A DNA stretch of 64,000 nt, taken from positions 1-64,000 of the forward strand of contig NZ_JAOCQD020000001.1 of assembly GCF_025290835.2 (NCBI RefSeq), read 5' to 3'. The notes under the pieces are model-generated. The model made no database searches and was not told the origin of the DNA. It saw nothing but the letters and a program-made list of their open reading frames with translations. Within the stretch, counting starts at the first letter, position 1, and each line of letters opens with the position of its first letter. The DNA is from Aquabacterium sp. OR-4. Lineage in GTDB: Bacteria > Pseudomonadota > Gammaproteobacteria > Burkholderiales > Burkholderiaceae_C. Of the stretch, positions 10,114 through 24,315 are shown one piece after another. Position numbers and translations under genes: made by a program.

Positions 10114-10512
10114 GAATCTTCTCCCAGTCGCACTGAATGGCTTCTCTGGCCTAGGAGCATTAGCCTAGGCCTGGAACTCAACATGCGGAAGAAGACAGCC
10201 GAAGGGCGCCCGCGAGCTGCCGCTCACTTCGCCACCCAGACACCGAACAAGCAAATCCAAATCAAGTCACGACACGAAACCTCTTGGAGTAACGCTGACA
10301 AGCCCTCTCTCCGCTCCGACAGCGAGTTTCATGGCATCTGATAACTTCCATCTAGCGGGGCAGATCAACACCCCCCGCAATCAAGGGGCCTAAGGCGTCA
10401 ACAACGTTGATGATGCAATTCAACCGCATGAACTGCAGTGTGCGCCGCACTCAAAGTGACGCATCGCGGCGGTGCACACCTGACAGCTCAGTGGCAGTAG
10501 CTATGGCCCACA
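10114..10512. other. Intergenic region, no gene seen
   Basis: This 399-bp spacer is less GC-rich than its surroundings and must hold the promoter of the giant gene. It contains the inverted repeat at 10148-10171 and a second small one, TCAAC-AAC-GTTGA, at 10398-10410. No convincing -35/-10 pair was found on the minus strand. A short plus-strand open frame at 10102-10341 has no coding character. Confidence 0.5.
10148..10171. promoter_or_regulatory. Perfect inverted repeat upstream of the giant gene
   Basis: GGCCTAGG and CCTAGGCC form perfect 8-bp arms around an 8-bp spacer, and each arm contains the palindrome CCTAGG. The inner edge lies 35 bp upstream of the giant gene's ATG, in an AT-richer stretch. 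The position suits an operator or a leader hairpin. No regulator can be assigned; only the symmetry is observed. Confidence 0.4.
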
Positions 10513-10869
10513 TTAGCGTGCAACGCCAGGCACACCACGCAACACCGCCAGCAGCTGGCTGCGGCCTGGCTGGGTGCGCTGGGCCCATTCGTCGAAGCGG
10601 GCGCGGGCCTCGGCGCCGTAGCGGCGGTGCACCCACAGGCCCACCGCGGCCAGCAGGCCGATGACGATCAGCGTGCGCAGCGCCTTGGCCCAGGCCACCA
10701 GCACGGCAATGCCCATGCCCAGCGCCACCCACTTCACCCACCAGTGGCCTGGCGTGGTCATGGCGTTGATGGCGAAGCACAGGCCCACCACGAACAGCGC
10801 CTTGAACGGCAGCAGCACCGCACGGCCGAGGTCGCTCAGCGGCTGGGTGATCAGGTGCAGGGGGTTCAT
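10513..10869 (-). CDS. Small two-helix membrane protein of unknown function
   Basis: Predicted 118 residues. The start is ATG 10867-10869, preceded by GAGGAG at good spacing; a longer in-frame extension to 11049 has no such signal and is Arg-rich shadow sequence. Two hydrophobic stretches are visible, about residues 17-40 (LLPFKALFVVGLCFAINAMT) and 50-84, followed by a basic, soluble C-terminal tail. No family is recognised. It lies about 200 bp downstream of the hybrid kinase gene on the same strand and could be expressed alone or with it. Confidence 0.7.
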   Translation of the reverse strand: MNPLHLITQPLSDLGRAVLLPFKALFVVGLCFAINAMTTPGHWWVKWVALGMGIAVLVAWAKALRTLIVIGLLAAVGLWVHRRYGAEARARFDEWAQRTQPGRSQLLAVLRGVPGVAR

Positions 10870-11071
10870 GCGGGGCTCCTCGGGCGGCGATGCAATGGAC
10901 GCAAGCCTAGGCCGGCACCCCGGCCACAGCCAGAGCGCGGCGACGAAATGCCGGCCTGCGGCGCAAATCGACCGGGAGACGGCCCGAACGGCCGCGGCGC
11001 GTGCCCCCAACGTGCGCCACGCGTGGCCCGGGCGTGCCTGACCGGTCACTCACCGGCTCCTCAGCCGCTCC

Positions 11072-14497
<3,426 letters not shown>

Positions 14498-14771
14498 TGG
14501 ACGTCCCTGCGCGCCATGCGCTGCGGGCTTCGCGCTTGGGAGCGGGCCGGGCGGGACGTTGGCGGTGTTTGCGGCATGCGCGCGCCTCTCCTAGCGCGCG
14601 CGCCTCGGGCTTCCGGGACCGCTCGCGCATCACGCGAACTACGCGGCCCGGAACAGCGGCCCCTGATTGGTGGGTGGCGGCTGCGGGGGGTGCCCCGCGC
14701 CGCCGCTTTCATTGTGCGTCAGCAGCAGACCACAGGCAGGGCTGGCGCGTCAAGCGCGGGCCGGTGGAGGT

Positions 14772-15605
14772 TCAAGGGGCGGCCCGCATGGCCGCCACGG
14801 TGTCGCGGATCAGGTGGCCGGCGATCGACAGCCGCGGCGGGATGACTGGCAGCGCGTCGATCGGAAACCAGCGCGCATCGGCAATCTCGCCGGGCTGGGG
14901 CACGATCTCGCCGCCGGTCCAGCGGGCGGTGTAGGCCACCATCAGGCTGTGCGGGAACGGCCAGCTCTGGCTGCCGAAGTAGCGCAGCCCGGTCACGGCC
15001 ACGCCCACCTCCTCGGCCACCTCGCGGTGCAGGCAGTCCTCGAGCGACTCGCCGGCCTCGACAAAGCCCGCCAGCGCGCTGTACATGCCGTTGCTGTAGT
15101 GCGGCGCGCGCGCCAGCAGCAGCTCGCCGGGGCGCCACACCAGGGCCATCATGGCCGGCGACAGGCGCGGGTAGGCGGTGTGGCCGCAGGCCGGGCAGCG
15201 GCGCGCCCGCTCGCCCGCCTGCAGCTCGGTGGCCGTGCCGCAGGCGCCACAGAAGCGGTGGCTGCGGTCCCATTCCAGCAGCTGCGCGGCGCGGCCGGCC
15301 AGCGCCGACAGCGGCGTGCGCTCGTCACCGCCCAGCGCCAGCATGGCCGCACGCAGCGGCAGCGCGCGCCAGCCGGGCGGCGCTTCGGGCAGGGCCAGCG
15401 CCCAGGCGTCGTGCCCGCCCAGCCGACCCAGGTAGTGACGCGACAGCGCGGCGCCGGTCAGCGCACGCAGCAGCAGGCCGCCGGCCGGCGCCAGGCCGGC
15501 CTCGGCCGCCTCGGGCAGCAGCAGGTCGCGCTGCACGAAGGCGAAGCACCAGGCTTCGGGGGTGTCGTCGCCCGGGTGGGCAATGGCGGGCAGGTAGTCC
15601 ATCAC
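14772..15605 (-). CDS. nudC: NADH pyrophosphatase / NAD-cap RNA hydrolase NudC
   Basis: Predicted 277 residues, a usual NudC length. The enzyme splits NAD(H) to NMN(H) and AMP and removes NAD caps from RNA. An N-terminal domain is followed by a four-Cys zinc ribbon (CGAC and CPAC pairs, about residues 120-140) and a Nudix domain whose box reads GFVEAGES then REVAEEVG. The NudC-type SQPWPFP motif after the box appears as SQSWPFPHS. It is last in the minus-strand run below the amidase gene (30-bp gap). The first of two adjacent Met codons is taken as start. Confidence 0.92.
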   Translation of the reverse strand: MMDYLPAIAHPGDDTPEAWCFAFVQRDLLLPEAAEAGLAPAGGLLLRALTGAALSRHYLGRLGGHDAWALALPEAPPGWRALPLRAAMLALGGDERTPLSALAGRAAQLLEWDRSHRFCGACGTATELQAGERARRCPACGHTAYPRLSPAMMALVWRPGELLLARAPHYSNGMYSALAGFVEAGESLEDCLHREVAEEVGVAVTGLRYFGSQSWPFPHSLMVAYTARWTGGEIVPQPGEIADARWFPIDALPVIPPRLSIAGHLIRDTVAAMRAAP

Positions 15606-15635
15606 GGGGGGGGCCGGTCGGGTGCGGCGGTGGGT

Positions 15636-17039
15636 TCAGTGCATCGGCCAGGCGGGCATGGCCGGGCGCAGCCGCTCGTAGGCGGCGGCCAGGCGCAGCA
15701 CGCCCAGGTCATCATGGCGCTGGCCGGCGATCTGCAGGCCGATCGGCAGGCCGCCGCGGGTGACACCGCAGGGCAGGCTGAGTGCCGGCTGCTCGCTCAT
15801 GTTGTAGGGCACGGTGAAGGCGATGTGCTCGAAGGGCCGCGCGGGGTCGTTCAGCGGGCTGGCCCATTCGGCCGGAAAGCTGGGCACCGGGCTGGTGGGC
15901 GAGACGATGAAGTCCAGCCCCTGGATGGCGGCCACCGCGGCCTCGCGGAAGGCGGCGATCTGGCTGTAGCCGTGGAAGACCTCGGCGCCGCCGAGCTGGG
16001 CGCCCGACTCGATCCAGCGCACGATGTAGGGCAGCACGCGGGCCCGGCGCTCGGGCGGCAGGGCCTGGTAATCGAGCCAGCTGCGGGTGCGCCAGAAGCG
16101 GTCGAGCCCGTCGATCATCGCCCGGGTGCTGAAGGCCGGCACGGGCACCACCTGGGCACCGGCGGCCTCGAGGGTGCGCGCGGCGGCGGTGACGGCGGCC
16201 CGGGTCTCGGGCTCGACCGCCAGGCCCCAGCCGGCATCGAGCTGCAGGCCGATGCGCCTGCCGCGCAGCAGCTGCTGCGGCTCGGTGTCCTGGTGCAGAT
16301 CGAGCCAGTCGATGGCGGCCGGCGGCAGCGCGGTGGTGTCGCGCCAGTCGGGGCGGGCCAGCAGCTGCATCAGCCAGGCGCAGTCGCGCACGCTGCGGGT
16401 CATGGGCCCGGCCACGCGGCCGGCGTAGGGCGGCTTGATCGGCAAGCGGCCGTTGCTGGGCTTGAAGCCCACCAGGCCGCACCAGCCGGCCGGCAGGCGC
16501 ACCGAGCCGCCGATGTCGGTGCCCAGGTGCAGCGGGCCGTAGCCGGCGGCCGCGGCGGCACCGGCGCCGGCACTGCTGCCGCCGGGGTTGAAGCGGGTGT
16601 CCCACGGGTTGCGCGCCAGCTTGTGAAAACTCGACAGGCCCGACGACAGCATGCCCCAGTCGGGCATGGTGGTCTTGCCCAGCAGCACCAGGCCGGCCTC
16701 GCGCCAGCGTGCGGCGGGCGGGGCGTCCCAGTCGAGCGGGGTGAGCTCGGTGGCGGCGCTGCCGACAGGCATCGGGCAGCCGACGGTGGCGATGTTCTCC
16801 TTCAGCGTGCCGGGCACGCCGTCCAGCGGGCTGAGCGGCGCGCCGGCCTGCCAGCGCGCGGTGCTGGCGCGGGCCTGCTGCAGCGCGGCCTCGGGGTCGA
16901 AGGCGTACAGCGCGTTGAGCTCGGGCTCGCGCCGCGCAATCTGCGCCAGCACGGCCTCGGTGGCCTCCAGCGGCGAGAACGCGCCGCTGTCGAACCCGTC
17001 GGCCAGCTGCTGGGCCGACAGGGTGTGCAGATCGGCCAT
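15636..17039 (-). CDS. Amidase-signature family amidase
   Basis: Predicted 467 residues. Amidase-signature enzymes hydrolyse carboxamides with a Ser-cisSer-Lys triad. The lysine is in GTLKEN (K80), the serine pair in NPGGSSAGAG (S155/S156), and the nucleophile in GTDIGGSVRLPA (S179), so the triad is intact. No signal peptide is seen, so a cytoplasmic enzyme is expected. The gene lies 50 bp below an NTF2-like gene and downstream of peptide-type ABC transporter genes, which suggests that an imported amide or small peptide is its substrate. The actual substrate cannot be read from sequence. Confidence 0.9.
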   Translation of the reverse strand: MADLHTLSAQQLADGFDSGAFSPLEATEAVLAQIARREPELNALYAFDPEAALQQARASTARWQAGAPLSPLDGVPGTLKENIATVGCPMPVGSAATELTPLDWDAPPAARWREAGLVLLGKTTMPDWGMLSSGLSSFHKLARNPWDTRFNPGGSSAGAGAAAAAGYGPLHLGTDIGGSVRLPAGWCGLVGFKPSNGRLPIKPPYAGRVAGPMTRSVRDCAWLMQLLARPDWRDTTALPPAAIDWLDLHQDTEPQQLLRGRRIGLQLDAGWGLAVEPETRAAVTAAARTLEAAGAQVVPVPAFSTRAMIDGLDRFWRTRSWLDYQALPPERRARVLPYIVRWIESGAQLGGAEVFHGYSQIAAFREAAVAAIQGLDFIVSPTSPVPSFPAEWASPLNDPARPFEHIAFTVPYNMSEQPALSLPCGVTRGGLPIGLQIAGQRHDDLGVLRLAAAYERLRPAMPAWPMH

Positions 17040-17089
17040 GCGCTAGATCTTTGCCGGGCGGCAGGCGGCGAGGCCGCGGCGGGGGGCCG

Positions 17090-17473
17090 TCATGACGTGC
17101 CTTCGTCGGCGCCGGCGGCCTCGGTGCCCTGGTGGAACACCATCAGCCAGCGGCCGTCGCGCTTTTGCCAGACCGACGAGCGCAGCGTCTCGCGGCCGTC
17201 GCTGCGCGTGACGCGGCAGGTGGTGAGCGCCATGTCGGGGCCCAGCGCGCGCAGGCGGAACTGGCGCATGCGCCGGCCCAGCGGCGTGCCTTCGGCGGCC
17301 AGCGCGGCCACGATGGCGGCGCGGTCGAACACCGTGCCCGAGGCACCGAACTCGGTGAACTCGGGCGCCAGCATCTGCGCCACGCGGTCGGGGTCGTGGC
17401 GCAGCGCCGGGTCCATCAGGCCCTCCTCGATGGCGCGCAGCTCGGCGGTGAGTTCGGGGTGCAGGTCGTTCAT
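17090..17473 (-). CDS. NTF2-like (DUF4440-type) small protein
   Basis: Predicted 127 residues, start ATG 17471-17473. The pattern is of the NTF2-like fold used by small enzymes and binding proteins: an N-terminal helix (LRAIEEGLMDPALRHD), an EFTEFGASG strand, and the closing strands SVWQKRDGRWLMVFHQGT. No catalytic residue can be named. It sits between the transporter receptor gene and the amidase gene on the same strand with short gaps, so it may belong to the same catabolic unit. Confidence 0.8.
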   Translation of the reverse strand: MNDLHPELTAELRAIEEGLMDPALRHDPDRVAQMLAPEFTEFGASGTVFDRAAIVAALAAEGTPLGRRMRQFRLRALGPDMALTTCRVTRSDGRETLRSSVWQKRDGRWLMVFHQGTEAAGADEGTS

Positions 17474-17535
17474 CGGGCGATCTCCGGGGGCTGGGCGTGG
17501 GCGCGCGTGCGGCGCGTGCTGGGCTGGGCTGGGGG

Positions 17536-19032
17536 CTACTGCCAGCTCAGCAGCGACAGGTCGTTGGCGAAGATCGGCGAGTTGATCCACAGGCCCTTGA
17601 GGCCCTTGCGCGACACCGTCACCTGGGCCGGGTTGAACAGCCAGGCGTTCACCGCGTCGTGGCTCAGCAGGCGCTGGATGTCGCCATAGAGCTGGTTCTG
17701 CAGCCGGCCGCGCGGCGCCTCGGCGCGCTTTTTCACCAGCTCGTCGTAGGCCTTGTTGCGGTAGCCCCAGTAGTAGTCGGGGTTGGCGTACTGCACGTAG
17801 TCCAGCGGCTCGACGTGGTTGATGATGGTCAGGTCGAAGCTGCCCTTGAACGCGCCGCTGAGCCACTGCGCCCACTCCACGTTCTCGATCTTGGCGTTGA
17901 TGCCCACCTTGGCCAGCATGGCCGCCACCACCTCGCCGCCCTTGCGCGCATAGCTGGGCGGCGGCAGCGTCAGCGTGAGGTTGAGCGGCGTGGTGACACC
18001 CGCCTCCTTGAGCAGGGCGCGGGCCTTGTCGGGGCTGAAGGGGTAGGCGCCGGTGAGGTCGACATAGCCCACGTCGGTGGGCGCGGCATGGCTGCCGATG
18101 GGCTTGCCCAGGCCCTGCAGCACGCCGTCGATGAAGGCCTGGCGGTCGATCGCATGGGCGATGGCGCGGCGCACGCGCACATCGTCGAGCGGCTTGCGCT
18201 TGTTGTTGAGGGCCAGCATGCCCTTGCCGGCGGTGCTGCCCACCTCCACGGTGAAGCGCTTGTCGGCCTTGAACTGCGCCAGCGCATCCACCGCGCCGAA
18301 GCGCGGCATGCCGTCGATGTCACCGGCCAGCAGCGCGGCCACCTGGGCGGCGTTGTCGTTGATGAAGCGGAAGGTGGCGCGCCGGATCTTGATGGCGCCG
18401 GCGTCGCGGTAGCCGTCCCAGGCGGTGAGCGTGACCGCGCTGCCCTTTTGCCAGTTCTCCAGCTTGTAGGGGCCGGTGCCCACCGGGTTGGCGGCGGTGG
18501 TGGCAGCGCTCTTGGGGCTGAGGATCACGGCCGTGTTCTCGCCCAGGCGGAAGGGCAGGTTCGGGTCGGGGTTGTTCAGCGTCAGGATCACCGTCTGCGC
18601 GTCGGGCGTGGCGATCGACGAGATGTTGTCGAACACCGCCTTCTTGGCCTTGTTGGTGCTGCCCTCGGCCTTGGCGCGCTCGAAGCTGAAACGCACCGCG
18701 GCGGCGTCGAACACCGTGCCGTCCTGGAACTTGATGCCGCGGCGCAGCGTGAAGGCGTAGACCTTGCCGTCGGGATCGCTCGTCCAGTCCTGCGCCAGCA
18801 GCGGCGAGACGCTGCCGCTGGGGCTGATCTTGGTAAGGCCCTCGAGGATGTTGTAGTGCACGATCTCGCCGATGGCCGCCGCCGGTGCGGTGGTGGGGTC
18901 GAGGCCCGGCGGCTCGAGCACCATGCCCAGCACCACGGCATCTTTGCGGCGCTGGGCCAGCGCCTCGTGGGTGGCCAGCGGCAGGGCCATCAGCGCGGCG
19001 GCCTGGGCCAGGGTGCGTCGGCGGAGGGTCAT
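17536..19032 (-). CDS. Peptide/nickel-type ABC transporter substrate-binding protein (SBP family 5)
   Basis: Predicted 498 residues, typical of DppA/OppA-like periplasmic receptors. The N terminus (LRRRTLAQAAALMALPLA then a cut near THEALAQ) is an export signal, possibly Tat-type because of the Arg run. Family features include EPPGLDPTTAPA, the YNILEGL segment, LAQDWTSDPDG with TLRRGIKFQDGT, and DVRVRRAIAHAIDRQAF. It lies directly below the two ATPase genes (48-bp gap). The permease genes of the same system are on the opposite strand at 23361-25242. The ligand is unknown; these receptors bind peptides, opines, glutathione or metals. Confidence 0.92.
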   Translation of the reverse strand: MTLRRRTLAQAAALMALPLATHEALAQRRKDAVVLGMVLEPPGLDPTTAPAAAIGEIVHYNILEGLTKISPSGSVSPLLAQDWTSDPDGKVYAFTLRRGIKFQDGTVFDAAAVRFSFERAKAEGSTNKAKKAVFDNISSIATPDAQTVILTLNNPDPNLPFRLGENTAVILSPKSAATTAANPVGTGPYKLENWQKGSAVTLTAWDGYRDAGAIKIRRATFRFINDNAAQVAALLAGDIDGMPRFGAVDALAQFKADKRFTVEVGSTAGKGMLALNNKRKPLDDVRVRRAIAHAIDRQAFIDGVLQGLGKPIGSHAAPTDVGYVDLTGAYPFSPDKARALLKEAGVTTPLNLTLTLPPPSYARKGGEVVAAMLAKVGINAKIENVEWAQWLSGAFKGSFDLTIINHVEPLDYVQYANPDYYWGYRNKAYDELVKKRAEAPRGRLQNQLYGDIQRLLSHDAVNAWLFNPAQVTVSRKGLKGLWINSPIFANDLSLLSWQ

Positions 19033-19080
19033 GGAGAACTCCTGATCGGATCGTCGCGGTGACGGTGGGTCAACGTGGGG

Positions 19081-20132
<1,052 letters not shown>

Positions 20133-20136
<4 letters not shown>

Positions 20137-21203
20137 TCCACGGCCTCGCGCCAGCGCAGGCAGCGCACCGCATGCCCGGGGTTCACGTCGTCCAGCGGCG
20201 GCGGCGCAGTGCGGCAGTCGGGCTGCGCCAGCGTGCAGCGTTCGGCAAAGCCGCAGCCGGCGGGCAGATCGGCCAGCGCCGGCACGCGGCCGGGGATGGT
20301 GGCCAGGCGGTGGCCGCGCGGCAGGCCCAGCCGCGGCCGCGCCGCAAACAGGCCGCGGGTGTAGGGATGGGCCAGGCGCTCGAACACCGCGGCGGTGGGG
20401 CCGCTCTCGACCACCTGGCCGCCATACATCACCAGCATGCGCTGCACCGACTCGGCCATCACGCCCAGGTCGTGGCTGATCAGCAGCAGGGCCATGCCGT
20501 CCTCGGCCACCAGCTGGCCGATCAGGTCGAGCACCTCGCGCTGGATGGTGACATCGAGCGCGGTGGTGGGCTCGTCGGCCACCAGCAGGTCGGGCCCGCA
20601 GGCCAGCGCGATGGCGATCACCACGCGCTGGCGCTGGCCGCCTGACAGCTGGTGCGGATAGGCGTCGAGCCGGCGCGCGGCATCGGGCAGCTGCACCCGC
20701 TGCAGCAGGCGCAACGCCTCGGCCCGCGCCGCCGCGCCGCCGAGGCCGCGGTGCAGGCGCAGGGATTCGCCGATCTGCCGGCCAATCGGGTGCAGCGGGT
20801 TCAGCGCGGTCATCGGCTCCTGGAAGACCATGGCCACGCGGTTGCCGCGCAGGGCGCACCAGTCGGCCTCGGACAGGCCCACCAGCTCCTGCGCGTGATC
20901 CGCCGCCGGCGTGGCCGCGTCAGGTGTTGCGCCAGGCGCCGCACCGCGGGCGGCGGGCCGGGTGGCGCCGCTCAGGCGCACCGAGCCGCGCACCTGCGCG
21001 CCCTCGGGCAGCAGGCCCATCAGCGCCAGCGCGGTGAGGCTCTTGCCGCAGCCCGATTCGCCGATCAGGCCCACGGTGTCGCCACGCGCCAGGTCGAAGC
21101 TCAGGCCACGCAGCGCCTCGGCCGGGCCCTGCGGGGTGGGCAGGGTGACGCGCAGGTCGCGCACCGACAGCAGGCCGGCGCCGGCTGCGGGCGCGCCACT
21201 CAT
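20133..21203 (-). CDS. Oligopeptide-type ABC transporter ATP-binding protein (DppD/OppD-like)
   Basis: Predicted 356 residues. Walker A is GESGCGKS (about 48-55), the signature [15 protein letters not shown], and Walker [13 protein letters not shown]. The C terminus has the family's Cys pattern ([15 protein letters not shown]). An Ala-rich insert of some 25 residues lies between Walker A and the Q-loop, which is unusual for DppD and may be a surface loop. The start ATG 21201-21203 overlaps the stop of the CYTH gene by four bases (ATGA). It likely forms a heterodimer with the next ATPase gene. Confidence 0.93.
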
Positions 21204-21727
21204 GCCGCCACGGCAGCCGCGCGCAGCAGATCGAGGTAGGCCCCGCTGACCAGCGCCTCGGGGCCCACGCCCAGCCGGGCCATCAGGCCACGCGCCTCGG
21301 CGTCGCCGTCGGCCACGCTCTGGCCGGGCTGCAGCACCACCTCGATCTCGAGAAACTCGCCCAGGCCTTCCACCCGGTCGAGGTGGATGCGGGTGGCGCC
21401 CACCAGCACCAGCAGCCGGTGCTTGCGCACCCGTCCCAGCAGGCCGCAGGCGCGGGCCAGCGCCTCGCGCATGCTCTCGGGCTCGGTCACCGGCGAGATC
21501 ATGTAGTCGGACAGCTTGGGGCCGTCGGCGTCGGCACGCTGGTAGGCGATCAGCTCGCCCGAGCCGTCACCAAACACGCGCAGCTTCAGCCGGCCGTGCG
21601 GCACGCTGAAGAAGCTGTCGTCCTGGTGGATCAGCTGCGGGTGCTCGTCGTCCCCCAGCGCAATGGCCAGGGGCAGCAGGTCGGCCACGCTGGAAATGCG
21701 GGCCTTGATCTCGACATTGGCGGGCAT
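21200..21727 (-). CDS. CYTH-domain protein (class IV adenylyl cyclase/thiamine-triphosphatase superfamily)
   Basis: Predicted 175 residues, start ATG 21725-21727 of a stand-alone CYTH domain. The N-terminal strand NVEIKARI carries the metal/phosphate-binding motif in its N-x-E-x-K form. Later charged strands, RLKLRVFGDG, ELIAYQRAD, RKHRLLVLVG, IHLDRV and FLEIEVVL, fit the tunnel fold that holds triphosphates. Family members are adenylyl cyclases, thiamine triphosphatases or tripolyphosphatases, and sequence alone does not choose. Its stop overlaps the ATPase gene start (ATGA), which ties it to the transporter operon. Confidence 0.85.
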   Translation of the reverse strand: MPANVEIKARISSVADLLPLAIALGDDEHPQLIHQDDSFFSVPHGRLKLRVFGDGSGELIAYQRADADGPKLSDYMISPVTEPESMREALARACGLLGRVRKHRLLVLVGATRIHLDRVEGLGEFLEIEVVLQPGQSVADGDAEARGLMARLGVGPEALVSGAYLDLLRAAAVAA

Positions 21728-21798
21728 GCTGCCATTGTGGGGGAGTTTCGACGGCGGCCCGAGGCCTCGACGCGGCGCGCGCGCCGGCCGGGCCGGTG

Positions 21799-23253
21799 TC
21801 AGTCGTGCTTGATGGCGATGGTCTTCAGCGACGAGAAGCCGTACAGCGCCTCGAAGCCCTTCTCGCGGCCGTGGCCCGAGTGCTTGACGCCGCCAAAGGG
21901 CAGCTCGATGCCGCCGCCGGCGCCGTAGTTGTTGATGAACACCTGGCCGCAGTGCAGCTTGCGCGCCATGCGCAGCTGGCGGCCGCCGTCGCGTGTCCAG
22001 ACGCCGGCCACCAGGCCGAACTGGGTGCCGTTGGCGATGCGCAAGGCCTCGGCCTCGCCGTCGAACGGGATCATCACCTGCACCGGGCCGAAGATCTCTT
22101 CCTGCGCCAGGCGGTGGTCGGGCGTGGCCGGGGCCAGCAGCGTGGGCGGCACATAGCAGCCGCCAGCGGGCAGATCGGCCGGCAGCGCGGCCTGGGCGGC
22201 CACCTGCAGACCGGTGTCGCGCGCAACGGCCAGGAAGCCCTGCACGATCTCGCGCTGGCGCGGCGAGATCACCGGGCCCACGTCGGGGTCGGCCAGCGCC
22301 GGGCCCACGCGCAGCGCGGCATAACGCTCGGCCATGCGGCGCCTGACCTCGTCGAACACCGGCCGCTCCACCAGGATGCGGCTGGCGGCCGAGCAGGTCT
22401 GGCCACAGTTCTGGATGCCGGCGTTGACCAGAAAGGGCAGGGCCGCATCGAGGTCGGCATCGGCAAACACGATCTGCGGGCTCTTGCCGCCCAGCTCCAG
22501 CGTCACCGGGATGGTGTTGCGCGCTGCCGCGGTCTGGATCAGCTGGCCCACCGCCACCGAGCCGGTGAACGACAGGTGGGCCACACCGCGGTGCTGGCTG
22601 AGCGCCGCGCCGGCCTCCTCGCCCAGGCCCGGCACGATGTTGACGGCGCCGGCCGGAAAGCCCGCCTGCTGCGCCAGGTGGCCGAACATCAGCGCGGTGA
22701 GGCAGGCCTCCTCGGCGGGCTTGAGCACGCAGGCATTGCCCATGGCCAGCGCCGCGCCCACCGAGCGGCCGATGATCTGCATCGGGTAGTTCCAGGGCAC
22801 GATGTGGCCGGTGACGCCATGCGGCTCGCGCAGCGTCAGCGCGGTGTAGCCGCTGGCGAACGGCAGGGTCTCGCCGTGCACCTTGTCGGCGGCGCCGCCG
22901 TAAAACTCGAGGTAGCGCGCCAGCGCCAGCGCATCGGCGCGGCCCTGCTTGAGCGGCTTGCCCACGTCCAGCGCCTCCAGCCGCGCCAGCTCGTCGGCCT
23001 GGGCCAGCACCAGGGCGCTCATCTTCAGCATCAGCCGGCCGCGCTCGGCGGCGGTGAGCGCACCCCAGGGGCCATCGAGCGCCGCCTGCGCGGCCTGCAC
23101 CGCGGCGTCCACATCGGCGGCCGTGCCGCGGGCAATCTCGGCCAGCAGGCTGCCATCGCTGGGGTTGAGCAGGGGCAGCGTCTCGCCGCCGGCCGCGGCG
23201 CGCCATTGGCCGGCAATGAGCAGCAGGCGGGTGTCGAAGCCGATGGGGGCCAT
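21799..23253 (-). CDS. NAD(P)-dependent aldehyde dehydrogenase (first copy)
   Basis: Predicted 484 residues, full-length ALDH superfamily. It oxidises an aldehyde to an acid. Visible motifs are PWNYPMQI (coenzyme pocket), FTGSVAVGQ, the general-base strand LELGGKSP and the catalytic GQTCSAAS (C287). No signal peptide. It heads the minus-strand run that continues through the CYTH protein, the ATPases, the receptor, the NTF2-like protein and the amidase, and it diverges from the permease genes. The context suggests oxidation of an aldehyde derived from an imported amino compound; gamma-aminobutyraldehyde- or betaine-aldehyde-type substrates are possible but unproven. Confidence 0.92.
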   Translation of the reverse strand: MAPIGFDTRLLLIAGQWRAAAGGETLPLLNPSDGSLLAEIARGTAADVDAAVQAAQAALDGPWGALTAAERGRLMLKMSALVLAQADELARLEALDVGKPLKQGRADALALARYLEFYGGAADKVHGETLPFASGYTALTLREPHGVTGHIVPWNYPMQIIGRSVGAALAMGNACVLKPAEEACLTALMFGHLAQQAGFPAGAVNIVPGLGEEAGAALSQHRGVAHLSFTGSVAVGQLIQTAAARNTIPVTLELGGKSPQIVFADADLDAALPFLVNAGIQNCGQTCSAASRILVERPVFDEVRRRMAERYAALRVGPALADPDVGPVISPRQREIVQGFLAVARDTGLQVAAQAALPADLPAGGCYVPPTLLAPATPDHRLAQEEIFGPVQVMIPFDGEAEALRIANGTQFGLVAGVWTRDGGRQLRMARKLHCGQVFINNYGAGGGIELPFGGVKHSGHGREKGFEALYGFSSLKTIAIKHD

Positions 23254-23360
23254 GGCGTGGGTCCTTGTGCGGCAGGCATGCCTGGGGTTTCTTCGGGCAT
23301 CATAGGTTTCATGAAGGTCTCCAACTCGGGCTGCGTTGCCGGCCGCAACTGCAAGAAGGC

Positions 23361-24315
23361 ATGAGCGTCTTCCTGGCCAAGCGCCTGGCCACGCTGCTGG
23401 CCACGCTGGTGGTGGCCTCGGTGCTGGTGTTCGCGGTGCTCGAGCTGCTGCCCGGCAACGTGGCCCAGGTGATCCTGGGCGAGACGGCCACGCCCGAGGC
23501 CGTGGCCGCGCTCGAGAAGAAGCTGGGCCTGGACCAGCCGGCGCTGGCGCGCTACCGCCACTGGGTGGGCGGCCTGCTGGCCGGCCGCACGGCCGACAGC
23601 TACAGCTACGGCACGCCCACCGCCGAGCTGATCACCGAGCGCCTGCAGGTCACCGTGCCGCTGGCCGCGCTGGCCATGGCGCTGACCACGGTGCTGGCGC
23701 TGGCCCTCGGCATCTACGCCGCCGCACGCCATCGCAAGCTGGGTGATCTGAGCGTGATGGCGCTCAGCCAGCTGGGCATTGCGATTCCCAATTTCTGGTT
23801 CGCCATCCTGCTGATCCTGGCCTTTGCGGTGAAGCTGCAGTGGGTCAGTGCCGGCGGATTTCCGGGCTGGACCGAGGACGACGGTGGCGGCCTGTGGGAG
23901 GGCACGCAGGCCCTTCTGCTGCCGGCCGTGGCGCTGGCCGTGGTGCAGGCGGCCATCCTGGCGCGGGTGACGCGCTCGGCGGTGGTGGACGTGATGCGCG
24001 AAGACTTCGTGCGCACCGCGCGCGCCAAGGGCCTGTCGGCGCGCGCCACGCTGTGGCGGCATGTGCTGCGCAACGCCATGATCCCGGTGCTCACCATCAT
24101 GGGCCTGCAGTTCGCCAACCTGATCACCGGCACCATCGTGGTCGAGAACGTGTTCGTGCTGCCCGGCATCGGCCGGCTGGTGTTCCAGGCCATTGCCAAC
24201 CGTGATCTGGTGGTGGTGCGCGATGTGGTGATGCTGCTGGTGGTGGTGGTGGTGGTGGTGAACTTTGCCGTCGACGTGCTGTATGCGCTGGTCGACCCGC
24301 GACTCAAGGCCAGCG

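Noticed and set aside
10102..10341. 79-codon plus-strand ORF in the giant-gene upstream region
   Set aside because: Starts inside the giant gene, no family resemblance, no ribosome binding site, composition like non-coding DNA.
14667..19062. Long plus-strand frames (972 and 521 codons)
   Set aside because: Shadows of nudC, the amidase and the ABC receptor, all of which have intact motifs on the minus strand.
23265..23360. Earlier start for the DppB-like permease
   Set aside because: The first TM helix follows directly on ATG 23361, which has an AAGAAGG site; the upstream codons encode no family sequence.
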